A stretch of DNA of 11,333 bases from Thermoplasmata archaeon (GCA_030039525.1 JASHVI010000133.1:1-11333), one strand, 5' to 3'; positions 1 through 6,837 are shown, counted from the first letter of the stretch. Numbers and translations are program-made. The notes: generated from the letters alone by a model not told the origin.

Positions 1-234
1 CGCGGCACTTCCCGTCGGGGCCGTGCAGCCGTCGCTGGTGGAGACAGCCCGGGGTCTCGCATTCGGTGGACATTTCCGGTCGGAGGGATCCGCACCCTCG
101 ACCCTCCCGAGGCGAGACCCTCCTTTAGCGAGTTCCCCGACCGGCCGGGAGGGAGGCGCCCCGTCGCGAGCTCGTGCCGGCGGGGTCCGGACCCCCCCGG
201 CGCGGAGCCGGCCGCTCCTCGGGCCCCGAGGGAC
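1..234. other. Window edge, no gene supported
   Basis: This GC-rich stretch precedes the first VOC gene. Open frames run through it on the plus strand, but they are proline/arginine-rich and match no family I recognise, and no promoter-start pair can be placed. It could hold the tail of an upstream gene, but nothing in it supports that. Confidence 0.4.
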
Positions 235-240
235 CTTAAG
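235..240 (+). promoter_or_regulatory. TATA-like box of first VOC gene
   Basis: CTTAAG in an otherwise very GC-rich stretch, centred about 31 nt before the ATG at 269. The spacing fits a leaderless archaeal transcript starting at or near that ATG, and argues against the much longer upstream reading frame. Confidence 0.5.
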
Positions 241-268
241 GACCGCCGGCCCGTGCCTCGCCGCACCG

Positions 269-667
269 ATGCCCGAGCTGATCGAGGGAATGGAGGCCGT
301 GACGGTCCATATCCGCGACGTGGCGAAGGCGCGCCGCTTCTACGGCGAGGTGCTCGGCCTCAAGGAGCTCCAGTTCGACGAGAAGGCGAACCGCGCGGTC
401 TTCGCGATCCCCGGGACGACCGTGGCCCTTCGGATGCACGTCGCCACGCCGGACGAGGGCGGGCGGGATCCCGGAACGGTCTCCGGGGTCGTCTTCTCCC
501 ACCGGGACCCGGTCTCCGCCTGCGCGGAGATCCGTCGGCGAGGCGGGACGATCGTCGACGAGCCGCACGAGATCCATCCCCCCGGCTTCACAACGACGCT
601 CGCCGTGATCGCCGATCCGGACGGCAACGAGTTCGTGCTCCGGAGCCCTCCCGTCCGGACGGGCTGA
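269..667 (+). CDS. VOC family (glyoxalase/dioxygenase fold) protein
   Basis: A 132-residue vicinal-oxygen-chelate protein: two beta-alpha-beta-beta-beta modules normally forming a metal-binding cup used by glyoxalases, dioxygenases and antibiotic-resistance proteins. The first module starts with VTVHIRDVAKARRFYGEVLG (11-30), a typical VOC opening with His14 where the first metal ligand is expected. The second ends with DPDGNEFVL (117-124), whose Glu121 is the usual last ligand; His57 and His78 are further candidate ligands. A metal-dependent enzyme is therefore plausible, but the substrate cannot be read. The frame is open upstream to position 23, but that extension is low-complexity; the ATG at 269 is chosen because of the TATA-like box 31 nt before it and because the domain starts there. 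ATG 290 is an alternative start. A second VOC gene follows after 23 nt, probably in the same transcript. Confidence 0.85.
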   Translation: MPELIEGMEAVTVHIRDVAKARRFYGEVLGLKELQFDEKANRAVFAIPGTTVALRMHVATPDEGGRDPGTVSGVVFSHRDPVSACAEIRRRGGTIVDEPHEIHPPGFTTTLAVIADPDGNEFVLRSPPVRTG

Positions 668-690
668 CGGGACCATTCCCCCGGGGCCGC

Positions 691-1104
691 ATGAAGGTCC
701 TCTTCATCGCCGGATTCGGGCCGATCGTCCGGGAGCCCCGGTCCAGCCGTCGGCTCTACCGGGACGTCCTCGGGATCTCCTTCCACGACACGGAAGGGTA
801 TCTGCACACGGAGCGGGTGGAGGGCGCGAAGGGGTTCGGCCTCTGGCCCCTCGCGCACGCGGCGCGGTCCTGCTTCGGGACCGCCACGTGGCCGAAGGAG
901 CTCCCCGTGCCCCAGGCCTGGCTCGAGTTCGACGTGGACGATGTCCCGAAGGCGACGCAGGAGCTGAAGCGGCGAGGCTACCGGCTCCTCGTGGAGGCCC
1001 GCACGGAGCCCTGGGGGCAGGTCGTGACCCGCTTCCTCAGCCCGGAAGGGCTCCTCGTCGGGGTCACTCTCACTCCCTGGATGCGTACGAAGAAGCGCCG
1101 CTGA
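691..1104 (+). CDS. VOC family protein, divergent, probably non-metal type
   Basis: A 137-residue protein with the VOC/glyoxalase fold pattern: SRRLYRDVLGISF (19-31) is the helix after the first strand, WLEFDVDDVPKATQELKRRG (77-96) opens the second module, and FLSPEGLLVGVTL (115-127) is its last strand. The first strand reads FIAGFGPIV, without the His ligand. The last strand has Leu/Val where DPDGNxxEL would put the Glu ligand. It therefore looks more like the bleomycin-resistance or binding-protein branch than a metal enzyme, although substrate and role are unknown. It follows the other VOC gene by 23 nt with no promoter of its own visible, so the two are probably co-transcribed. A basic tail (RTKKRR) ends it. 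Confidence 0.8.
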   Translation: MKVLFIAGFGPIVREPRSSRRLYRDVLGISFHDTEGYLHTERVEGAKGFGLWPLAHAARSCFGTATWPKELPVPQAWLEFDVDDVPKATQELKRRGYRLLVEARTEPWGQVVTRFLSPEGLLVGVTLTPWMRTKKRR

Positions 1105-1147
1105 TCGCCGATCGGAAGCGGCGTCGCCCGTCGGGGCGCGCCCCACT

Positions 1148-2107
1148 TCAGAACACCGCGCTCTCGCCGGCGGCCGTCGGAAGGTCGAGGCTCAGGCCCG
1201 TCCCCCGGGCCTCCGCGCTCTCGAGCAACGCTTGGGCGACGGCCAGTTCCTGCCACGCCGCCCCGGTGTTGACGATGATCCTCGTCGCCCCGGACCCGTG
1301 AAGGGTTCCGTCCTCGACGCCGGCATAGAGGGGCCGGAGCTTCGACCTCCGATCCTCGCGGTCGAAGAGGGTTCCCGCCGAGCCGGCCTGAGGCACGCTG
1401 TCCGTCCAGACGCAGGGTGCCGCGTCGAGGAGGCGCGGATCGATCTCCGGCCGCCGGTAGGCGCTGATGCTCAGGAGCAATCCCGGAGTTCGGGCCATGT
1501 CGGAGGTGACCACGGTCTCCTCCGCCGAGGTGAGCAGGGCGACCGTCGCCGAGGCCCGGAGGACGCCCCGGGCGTCCGGAGCGAGGTCGACCTCGATCCC
1601 GAGGGCTTCCCGCGCCCATCGTTGGAAGGCTCGACGCCGACCGGCGTCGGGGCTCCACGCCGTGACCGTCGCCAGTCGAAAGATCGCGGCGAGGCAGGTC
1701 AAGGAGTTCCGAGCCTGATACCCCGTCCCGATCAGCCCCACTTCCGTCAGATCGGGCTCGGCGAGGTGCAGCGCGGCCGCGACGGCCGCGCCGGTCCGAA
1801 GGTTCCCGACCAGGCGGCCGACGAAGAGGGCCCTCAGGTCCATCTCCGAGTGGCCGTAGAGCGCGACCACCTGGTGCCCGCGGTCGAGTCCGTCGCTCCG
1901 ATACAGATAGGAACGGTATCCGAGCAGGTCCTCGGGAAGGAGGGCGGCCCCCAACCACGCCAGGGTGGTCTCCCTCGCCTCCATCCGAGCTCGAGGGAAG
2001 GGTACGATCTCCCCCCGGGCATCGGCCCGGTACCCCGCTTCGATCCGGGAGACGATCCTCGGGAGCTCGACCAGCCCCCGTACGTCGAGGTCTCGGAGAA
2101 CGCGCAT
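1148..2107 (-). CDS. Ornithine cyclodeaminase / mu-crystallin family protein
   Basis: A 319-residue protein, the normal length of the OCD/mu-crystallin family, whose members are NAD(P)-dependent cyclodeaminases or imine/amino-acid reductases such as alanine dehydrogenase of the archaeal type. Visible landmarks are LRTGAAVAAALHLA (103-116), matching the family RTGAxxxLAaxxLA segment; the Rossmann motif GLIGTGYQA (124-132); and RPEIDPRLLDAAPCVWTDSVPQA (219-241), matching the family segment before the catalytic domain closes. The lysine usually found in the GxKWVS-type segment of the substrate pocket is not obvious here; the equivalent stretch reads LLGYRSYLYRS (61-71). The substrate is therefore uncertain and a true ornithine cyclodeaminase is not claimed. 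The gene converges with the VOC pair (43 nt gap) and is divergent from an exported-protein gene. Confidence 0.85.
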   Translation of the reverse strand: MRVLRDLDVRGLVELPRIVSRIEAGYRADARGEIVPFPRARMEARETTLAWLGAALLPEDLLGYRSYLYRSDGLDRGHQVVALYGHSEMDLRALFVGRLVGNLRTGAAVAAALHLAEPDLTEVGLIGTGYQARNSLTCLAAIFRLATVTAWSPDAGRRRAFQRWAREALGIEVDLAPDARGVLRASATVALLTSAEETVVTSDMARTPGLLLSISAYRRPEIDPRLLDAAPCVWTDSVPQAGSAGTLFDREDRRSKLRPLYAGVEDGTLHGSGATRIIVNTGAAWQELAVAQALLESAEARGTGLSLDLPTAAGESAVF

Positions 2108-2142
2108 CCGCCCCTTCCGCCGCCATCACCTCGCCGCGGAGC

Positions 2143-2148
2143 CTAAAG
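2143..2148 (-). promoter_or_regulatory. TATA-like box of OCD-family gene
   Basis: CTTTAG on the minus strand, centred about 39 nt before the ATG at 2107. This is slightly further than in the neighbouring genes and suggests a leader of roughly ten bases. No in-frame alternative start lies in between. Confidence 0.4.
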
Positions 2149-2343
2149 GCGACCCCGCCCGGGGTACCTGGACGCCGCGAGCCCTCGCCCGCCTGGCCGC
2201 TCCGGAGGCCGAGGGGACGGAGTCGCTCCCCGCCGGCGCAACGGCCCCGCACCCGGTCCGTGGGCACCGACGGAGCGACGCCCGGTATCGGTGTCACGCC
2301 CGGGGCGAGAATTCGAGGCGCACGTCCCTCGTCCTAAGCAGGT

Positions 2344-2351
2344 TCAATTAG
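2344..2351 (+). promoter_or_regulatory. AT-rich TATA-like box of exported-protein gene
   Basis: TCAATTAG is the only AT-rich run near the gene and is centred about 33 nt before the ATG at 2381. This supports that ATG over the upstream ATG at 2354, which would overlap the box. Confidence 0.35.
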
Positions 2352-2380
2352 GGATGCGCCAGTGCCCGCCGGGGCTCCGA

Positions 2381-3112
2381 ATGCAGCGAGTCACGTGGGG
2401 AGCACTCGGCTTTGCGCTCGTCGGCACGATCGTTCTCCTGGCTCCGTTGGCGGCGGCCACCTCTCCGCCGTTCACCGCGACGCCCTCGTTCGCGAGGTAC
2501 GGCGGACTCCGCCTGACCGGACACTCGGTCGGATCGGCCGTCGGGTCGGGATCGAACAAGATACTCTCCGCGCCCAGTTTTGTTCTCAACACCGGCCGCG
2601 ATCGGCAGGGCCAGGAGTCCCTGGCGAGCGGTTCGGGAACCTACTCGATGGAGATCTACACGGGAGTCCAGAACGTCTCCTTCACCTGCGGCTCCGCCTG
2701 CGCGACCGGAAGTCACACGATCACCATCGTCTGGAACGTCTCCTGGTCGATCGGCCTGAAGACGACCTGCGTCGGGAACGGGTCGGTGGCGTTCGCCGCG
2801 ATCGGCCTCGGCCTCCAGGCCGCGGTCGAGGCTTCGTCCACCGCGACGGTCGTGGGATCCAAGGTGCTCTACCTGTACGACCACGGACTCACCACGAGCG
2901 GGACCGCGGTGGCCGCGAAGAAGACGCACGCGTACGTGCTGACGTTCACGGCGAGCCTTACGAAGGGCACTTCGTACACCGTGGAGACCATGGTGCAGTC
3001 CGCCACCTACGCCGAGGCGGTGGCGACGGCCGGCGCGGTGTGCAACTCCCGCGCCACCGACCACGTCGGCGTCTACGCTCCGACGTACCTCGACTCGATC
3101 CGGGTGGGCTGA
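2381..3112 (+). CDS. Exported protein of unknown function with signal peptide
   Basis: A 243-residue protein I do not recognise. Residues 1-26 form a signal peptide: short basic start (MQR), hydrophobic core GALGFALVGTIVLLAPLA, then an AAAT-type cleavage region. The mature part is rich in Ser, Thr, Gly and Ala with alternating beta-strand patterns (TITIVWNVSWSI, YVLTFTASL) and contains four cysteines (103, 107, 130, 221), which could form two disulfides outside the cell. Asn-X-Ser/Thr sequons (such as NVS at 98 and 119) would allow archaeal N-glycosylation. No C-terminal membrane anchor is present, so it is either released or held by other means. The start is chosen by TATA spacing and signal peptide; ATG 2354 adds nine residues. 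Its C-terminal pattern resembles the exported protein on the minus strand at 4861-5787. Confidence 0.7.
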   Translation: MQRVTWGALGFALVGTIVLLAPLAAATSPPFTATPSFARYGGLRLTGHSVGSAVGSGSNKILSAPSFVLNTGRDRQGQESLASGSGTYSMEIYTGVQNVSFTCGSACATGSHTITIVWNVSWSIGLKTTCVGNGSVAFAAIGLGLQAAVEASSTATVVGSKVLYLYDHGLTTSGTAVAAKKTHAYVLTFTASLTKGTSYTVETMVQSATYAEAVATAGAVCNSRATDHVGVYAPTYLDSIRVG

Positions 3113-3191
3113 GGAGCGGGGCGGGCGCGACCCTCTCGCCGGGCGGCTCGCGGACCCCGGCCCGCCGGCCGTGGACGCCCGGGTCTACGGT

Positions 3192-4115
3192 TCAGCGGCG
3201 CGCGGCGGACGAAGGAGCTAGGATCGTCGCCCACGCCTGCTGGGCGGCCCAATCGCGGTAGCCGAGCCAGCCGACCTCGGGATACTCCCGGCGGAGCGCG
3301 GGAATGTCGGCCCCGTAGCCGACCCGGTCGAACCACTCGAACATCTTCGCCGAGTCCTCGCTCTGCTGGCGGACCTGCTCGAGCGGCACTTGCTGGAATC
3401 CGATCTTCCGGCCGGCGGCCGCTCCGATCGCCGCGGCGATGTCGTTCGGGGGCAGGTCGTCGCCCGCGATGTTCACCCGCTTCCCCCGGAACTCCTTCGG
3501 GTGCTCCAGCGCGAGCGTGGCGAACCGCGCGAGGTCACGCACCGCGACCCCCTGGAGCTGCCGAGTGCCCGGGAGGGCCATGGCCAGCACGCCCTTCGCG
3601 AGCCCCGGCGCCATGTACGGCGACGTGAAGTTGTCCATGAAAAACACCGGGGCGACGATCGTGTGATCGACGCCGAGCCGCTCGAGGTGGTGTTCGGCCT
3701 TCGCCTTGCTGTCGAAGTGGGGGATGCCCGTCTTCCGGTCGGCGTCGCTCACCGAGGAGTAGACGATGTGCGGAACCGACGCGGCCAGCGCCGCGTCCAT
3801 GGCGTTCGTCGCATCCTTCGTCTCGGCCTCCGGGCCCCGCTCGAACGGCGTCGCCACGACGAGCGCCGCGTCGGCGCCTTCGGCGGCCTTCCGGAGCGAT
3901 TCGGGTTCCTCCAGGTCCCCGGCCCGGATCACGGCCCCGAGCCGGCGGAGCTCCTGGGCGGCCGGTCCGTCCGGCTTGCGGGTGAGGCCCTGGACCCCGT
4001 GCCCCCGCTCCAGCAGGAGCCGGGCGATCGCGCCCCCCTGCTTTCCGGTGATGCCGGTGACGAAGACCTGCTTGGGTTCGGGCGCCTTTCCGTTCAGAGT
4101 ACGATTCACCGGCAT
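3192..4115 (-). CDS. NmrA-like NAD(P)-binding oxidoreductase/sensor
   Basis: A 307-residue atypical short-chain-dehydrogenase of the NmrA/HSCARG group, which bind NAD(P) and act as redox sensors or reductases. The nucleotide motif VFVTGITGKQGGAIARLLL lies near residues 17-35 with the GxxGxxG glycines (21, 24, 27). It is followed by GLTRKPDG, the strand-2 basic pair favouring NADP(H); by AALVVATPF; and by VPHIVYSSVSDADRKTGIPHFDSKAKAEHHLE, the family's usual SS..A.....PHF.SK...E segment. The C-terminal half carries the substrate-pocket pattern VAVRDLARFATLAL and RGKRVNIAGDDL. The frame opens at a TTG seven codons upstream, but a minus-strand TATA-like box about 32 nt before ATG 4115 makes this ATG the better start. 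It is divergent from the SnoaL-like gene, and the two may share regulation. Confidence 0.88.
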   Translation of the reverse strand: MPVNRTLNGKAPEPKQVFVTGITGKQGGAIARLLLERGHGVQGLTRKPDGPAAQELRRLGAVIRAGDLEEPESLRKAAEGADAALVVATPFERGPEAETKDATNAMDAALAASVPHIVYSSVSDADRKTGIPHFDSKAKAEHHLERLGVDHTIVAPVFFMDNFTSPYMAPGLAKGVLAMALPGTRQLQGVAVRDLARFATLALEHPKEFRGKRVNIAGDDLPPNDIAAAIGAAAGRKIGFQQVPLEQVRQQSEDSAKMFEWFDRVGYGADIPALRREYPEVGWLGYRDWAAQQAWATILAPSSAARR

Positions 4116-4143
4116 GGCCCCGACCGGCTCTGTCAACCCATCG

Positions 4144-4149
4144 GATAAG
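4144..4149 (-). promoter_or_regulatory. TATA-like box of NmrA-like gene
   Basis: CTTATC on the minus strand, centred about 32 nt before the ATG at 4115. This box decides the start in favour of that ATG. Confidence 0.45.
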
Positions 4150-4257
4150 CGGGTCGTGAGGTCGAGGTAATCGCGTCGCGCCCTGCGGCCCGCGGGGTCG
4201 ACGGATCTGCGACCGCACGACCCCTCCGCGTGGAGAGGCTCAGCACCCCGCGCCGCC

Positions 4258-4265
4258 AGTTAATC
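4258..4265 (+). promoter_or_regulatory. TATA-like box of SnoaL-like gene
   Basis: AGTTAATC is an isolated AT-rich run in GC-rich surroundings, centred about 28 nt before the ATG at 4290. It fits a leaderless transcript. Confidence 0.5.
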
Positions 4266-4289
4266 TGGGATCGAGGTTCCCGCCGGGGG

Positions 4290-4640
4290 ATGAGCCCGCG
4301 GAAGAAGGTCATCGAGCAATGGGCAGACTGCTTCGCTCGGCAGGACTGGAAGCAGATGCTCGAGCTGTTCACGGAAGACATCGAACGGTGGGAGGTGGGC
4401 GCACCTCACCGCACCCACGGGAAGGCCGAATTCGAGAAGGAGGTCCTTCCCGGTCCCGAAGTCGTCCGCCTGGGAAATCGAGTCGAGAAGCTGATCGAGG
4501 AAGGGAGCGTCGTCGTGGCCGAGGGGCGCGCTCAGGTCTTCAAGAAGGACGGTTCCATCCTCGATATCCAGTACTGCGACGTGTTCGAGTTCGACGGGGA
4601 GAAGATCCGCCGAATCACGGCGTACGGATCGGTCGTTTAG
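4290..4640 (+). CDS. SnoaL/NTF2-like domain protein
   Basis: A 116-residue single-domain protein with the NTF2/SnoaL cone-fold pattern. The opening helix PRKKVIEQWADCFARQDWKQMLELFTEDI (3-31) has the usual W..C.A..D...L..L..D spacing. It is followed by strands carrying GAPHRTHGKAEFEKEV, VEKLIEEGSVVVAEGRAQVF and DIQYCDVFEFDGEKIRRITAYGS. The last segment is the characteristic Y.DVF.F..GKI..I..Y end of the family. Family members are isomerases, cyclases, dehydratases or small-molecule binding subunits, and the substrate cannot be read here. The start is fixed by the TATA-like box. The frame extends 20 codons further upstream but would run across that box. The gene is divergent from the NmrA-like gene. 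Confidence 0.85.
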   Translation: MSPRKKVIEQWADCFARQDWKQMLELFTEDIERWEVGAPHRTHGKAEFEKEVLPGPEVVRLGNRVEKLIEEGSVVVAEGRAQVFKKDGSILDIQYCDVFEFDGEKIRRITAYGSVV

Positions 4641-4732
4641 GCCCGGGCTCTGGCGAAACGCTCCGCGTCCGAATCGCATCTGTTCTCGAAACCCGGCGTG
4701 CCGGCCGAGACTCCGCGTCACCGGACTTCGTC

Positions 4733-4766
4733 TGCCCGACAGTCTTGTCGGTGCAAGCACCGGGCA
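4733..4766. repeat. Interrupted 10-bp dyad in convergent gap
   Basis: TGCCCG then, after a 12-nt insert (ACAGTCTTGTCG), GTGC-AA-GCAC-CGGGCA. Without the insert this is a perfect 10-bp inverted repeat around AA. The insert allows a rival hairpin (CCGACA-GTCT-TGTCGG). It lies between the 3' ends of the SnoaL-like gene and the exported-protein gene, so it may act as a transcription-end structure for both. Confidence 0.5.
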
Positions 4767-4860
4767 ACCCGCGCTCGGTGGCGACGCCCGAGTGCGGGTC
4801 TACCGGAAATCGACCGCGTCGGCGCGAGGGCTGGCTCCGCACCCGGGCGGGCAGCGCCAC

Positions 4861-5787
4861 CTAGGTGAGCTGAATGCTGAGGAGCTTTAGACCCATCCCC
4901 GGCCCGGCCATGTCGAGCTCCGCCCGGGCCGAGGGCGTTCCCTTGCCCTTGGCGTGCTCGAGGACCACCTGAGCGTCCGTCGCAGCGACCAGGGTCACGA
5001 CGAGCACGTAGGAGTTGCTCCGGTTCAGCGCTACCGTTTTGAATAGATCGGATCGCGTGTACGACAACGAAACCGAGCCTTGGAACCCCGGCCGGTGGTA
5101 ACCTCGAGAACAGGTGTAGTAGTTGCAGCTCACGTTGCCGCCGGACGGCTTGCAGTGGCCGGAACTGCACAGGAGGTCGCTCCAGGCCCAGACCAGCTCA
5201 GAATTCACCGCAAAGTACGGGAAGTGCGGGGTCGCGACGAGGGACGTGTTGCCCGGCGTTACGTCCTCCAGATACGAGGACTCGTAGACGTCCGTGATCG
5301 AGCTGGTAAGGCACTCCGAGCTCGCCGCCGCATAGTCGAGCCGGCAATGGGAGTACGGCTCCACGATCCAGCTATCCGACATCGCGAGCGCAAACGTCTC
5401 GTTCACCAGATACGACGTGGAGTTCGAGACCGTGATCGGGACGCTCAACGTCACGGAGGACGACCAGTTCGCCGATACTCCGACGTCGGGAGACTGGCAT
5501 CCCGAGGCGTTCGCGAGCGCTCGGGCGGTGAAAGCTCCGGTCCGTCCGTTCCACGTGGGCCCCTTCTGGACCGCGAACTTTCCGCAGCCGGTAACCAGAC
5601 TGCCTTGCGCAATCGCAACACTGGCGTGCTTGTACGGGGGTCCGTACAGGAGCGAGCTCGCGCTGGAGGCGGCCGACGTGGGTAGAATCATGAGAACCGA
5701 CAATGCGATCGCGAACGACGCCGAGCCCGCGATCGCCCATCCGAGGCCTCGACGACTCTGGGCGCGGCCACGGGCCCCGTCTCCCAT
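4861..5787 (-). CDS. Exported cysteine-rich protein of unknown function
   Basis: A 308-residue exported protein I cannot assign to a named family. The N-terminus is basic (RGRAQSRRGLGW), followed by the hydrophobic stretch AIAGSASFAIALSVLMILP (18-36) and a TSAAS-type cleavage region. The SRRGL sequence resembles a twin-arginine signal, so Tat export is possible. The mature chain has eight cysteines (68, 97, 148, 159, 207, 212, 221, 226), including a tight cluster at 207-226, and many Asn-X-Ser/Thr sequons. Both features suggest a disulfide-stabilised, glycosylated surface or secreted protein. There is no C-terminal anchor. Unlike its neighbours it has a good Shine-Dalgarno site (GGAGGT, seven bases before the ATG) and a promoter far enough upstream to give a leader of about 40 nt. 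Confidence 0.75.
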   Translation of the reverse strand: MGDGARGRAQSRRGLGWAIAGSASFAIALSVLMILPTSAASSASSLLYGPPYKHASVAIAQGSLVTGCGKFAVQKGPTWNGRTGAFTARALANASGCQSPDVGVSANWSSSVTLSVPITVSNSTSYLVNETFALAMSDSWIVEPYSHCRLDYAAASSECLTSSITDVYESSYLEDVTPGNTSLVATPHFPYFAVNSELVWAWSDLLCSSGHCKPSGGNVSCNYYTCSRGYHRPGFQGSVSLSYTRSDLFKTVALNRSNSYVLVVTLVAATDAQVVLEHAKGKGTPSARAELDMAGPGMGLKLLSIQLT

Positions 5788-5794
5788 TTGCCGT

Positions 5795-5800
5795 ACCTCC
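5795..5800 (-). promoter_or_regulatory. Shine-Dalgarno site of exported-protein gene
   Basis: GGAGGT on the minus strand, seven bases before the ATG at 5787. It is the only clear Shine-Dalgarno site I see before a start codon in the window, and it fixes this start. Confidence 0.7.
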
Positions 5801-5852
5801 GGCCGCCCGGGTCCGCCCCGGCTGGCCGAACGCTGGCGAGGCGCGGCAGCTA

Positions 5853-5858
5853 CTTAAG
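5853..5858 (-). promoter_or_regulatory. TATA-like box of exported-protein gene
   Basis: CTTAAG on the minus strand, centred about 68 nt before the ATG at 5787. With usual archaeal spacing, transcription would start near 5828 and leave a leader of about 40 nt that contains the Shine-Dalgarno site. Confidence 0.45.
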
Positions 5859-5910
5859 GCCCGGTCTTCCGCAAGACGGCGGTTGGTATTTCATCCCGAG
5901 ATTGAGATAG

Positions 5911-5934
5911 AAAAACCCGTGCAAGGACCCGGGT
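5911..5934 (-). terminator. Possible terminator after the reductase gene
   Basis: Read on the minus strand this is a 5-bp stem (ACCCG/CGGGT) with a 10-nt loop, followed by TTTTT and further T-rich sequence. It lies about 125 nt past the RibD-C-like gene and before the next promoter. The stem is short and the distance long, so support is modest. Apart from this and the promoter of the exported-protein gene, I see nothing else in the gap from 5788 to 6058. Confidence 0.3.
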
Positions 5935-6058
5935 GGAGGCGTCTCTCCGGACCCACCCGTGCGCGGTCCCGGAGCAGCTGACGAGCGGCTCGAGCCTCTA
6001 CCTCCACGGAGGCTGGTCACGGCTCGCCCCGGTGGAGATCGCTCTCCATCGAGTCGCC

Positions 6059-6730
6059 CTATCGATGCTTCGGAGTACCCTTCCAACGTCGACGGGCTAT
6101 CCTGTTTAGTCGTTCTGCGATCGAGTGCGTTGAACCTCGGGTCGGCCGTCGGCGAATCGGGAAGTACTGATGGAGCACAACTCCCCCGTCAAAGGTCCAG
6201 GTCCGGCCCCGCTGGAGCGCGCGTTGCCTCGGGAGTGGACCGAACAGTCGGTCCCGCGTCCCGCCGACGATCACGGGTACGACGGACAGGAGATACTCGT
6301 CCACCAGATCCCGCTCGATCAGCGCCCTCGGAAACGCGACGCCTCCCGGCACGAGCATGTTCCGTCCGGGGAGACCCTTGGCCCTGGCGATCCAACGCCC
6401 GACGTCGCCGCGAACGATCGTCGTGTTCGCCCAATCGGCGTTCGACAGGGTTCTCGAGAATACCACCTTGGCGGTCTCTGTAAGGTGCTGTCCCCCGGCC
6501 CGAAAGTCCGGAGGCGCTGCAGGGTCGACGGCGGCCTTGGGCCAGAAGCTTGCAAATTGCTGATAAGTGCCCCTTCCCATCAGGAGAGTATCCACATCTC
6601 CGGCGGCGGTCCCGTTGAGTGCCTTCTCGAGCTTTCTCCAGTAGCTCCGATCCGTAATCGGGACAAAACCTGACTTGCTATCGGCGAAACCATCGAGGGT
6701 CGTGTGCATCTGGAGCACGACCTTACGCAC
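6059..6730 (-). CDS. RibD C-terminal/dihydrofolate-reductase-like protein
   Basis: A 223-residue reductase of the RibD-C/DHFR-like family (pyrimidine-reductase fold, NADPH-dependent), common as stand-alone proteins of unknown substrate. Landmarks: VVLQMHTTLDGFADSK (4-19), the family's first strand and substrate loop; DTLLMGRGTYQQFASFWP (47-64), the LxGRxTYxxMxxxWP motif; TAKVVFSRTLSNADWANTTIV; and PGGVAFPRALIERDLVDEYLLSVVPVIVGG (128-157), the G..x..aLi...LvDEy.l...PV..GgG segment. The domain closes at VVLHQYFP (184-191). The last 32 residues are an extra Arg-rich tail. The start is the GTG at 6730, chosen from the domain start and a TATA-like box about 35 nt upstream. The frame is open to 6916 but that extension is low-complexity. 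ATG 6709 would cut into the first strand. Confidence 0.8.
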   Translation of the reverse strand: MRKVVLQMHTTLDGFADSKSGFVPITDRSYWRKLEKALNGTAAGDVDTLLMGRGTYQQFASFWPKAAVDPAAPPDFRAGGQHLTETAKVVFSRTLSNADWANTTIVRGDVGRWIARAKGLPGRNMLVPGGVAFPRALIERDLVDEYLLSVVPVIVGGTRDRLFGPLPRQRALQRGRTWTFDGGVVLHQYFPIRRRPTRGSTHSIAERLNRIARRRWKGTPKHR

Positions 6731-6762
6731 GGGGCTCGCCTCGGTGAGGCAGGCCCCGGCTG

Positions 6763-6768
6763 CTAAAG
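6763..6768 (-). promoter_or_regulatory. TATA-like box of reductase gene
   Basis: CTTTAG on the minus strand, centred about 35 nt before the GTG at 6730. It is the same hexamer as the box of the OCD-family gene. Confidence 0.4.
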
Positions 6769-6819
6769 GGTCAGCGCCCTCGTCGACGGACCCGAGGGAT
6801 GCTACACGACACCCTCGAC

Positions 6820-6837
6820 GTGCAATCTCACCTGCAC
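6820..6837. repeat. 18-bp intergenic dyad, copy 1 (perfect)
   Basis: GTGCA-ATCTCACC-TGCAC, matching the dyad GTGCA-N8-TGCAC at 10 of 10 outer bases. It lies in the gap between the reductase and the first antitoxin gene, outside both TATA-like boxes. Confidence 0.65.

Noticed and set aside
23..268. N-terminal extension of the first VOC gene
   Set aside because: The extension is low-complexity, the family starts at the ATG at 269, and a TATA-like box lies just before that ATG.
978..2297. Long open frame (439 codons) on the minus strand overlapping the OCD-family gene
   Set aside because: It is Arg/Gly/Pro-rich with no domain and lies in another frame of a clearly recognised gene. High GC content keeps such frames open.
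2342..2359. A further dyad copy (GTTCA-ATTAGGGA-TGCGC) upstream of the first exported protein
   Set aside because: It matches 8 of 10 outer bases but overlaps the likely TATA box and lacks the ATC core. A single such match can arise by chance.
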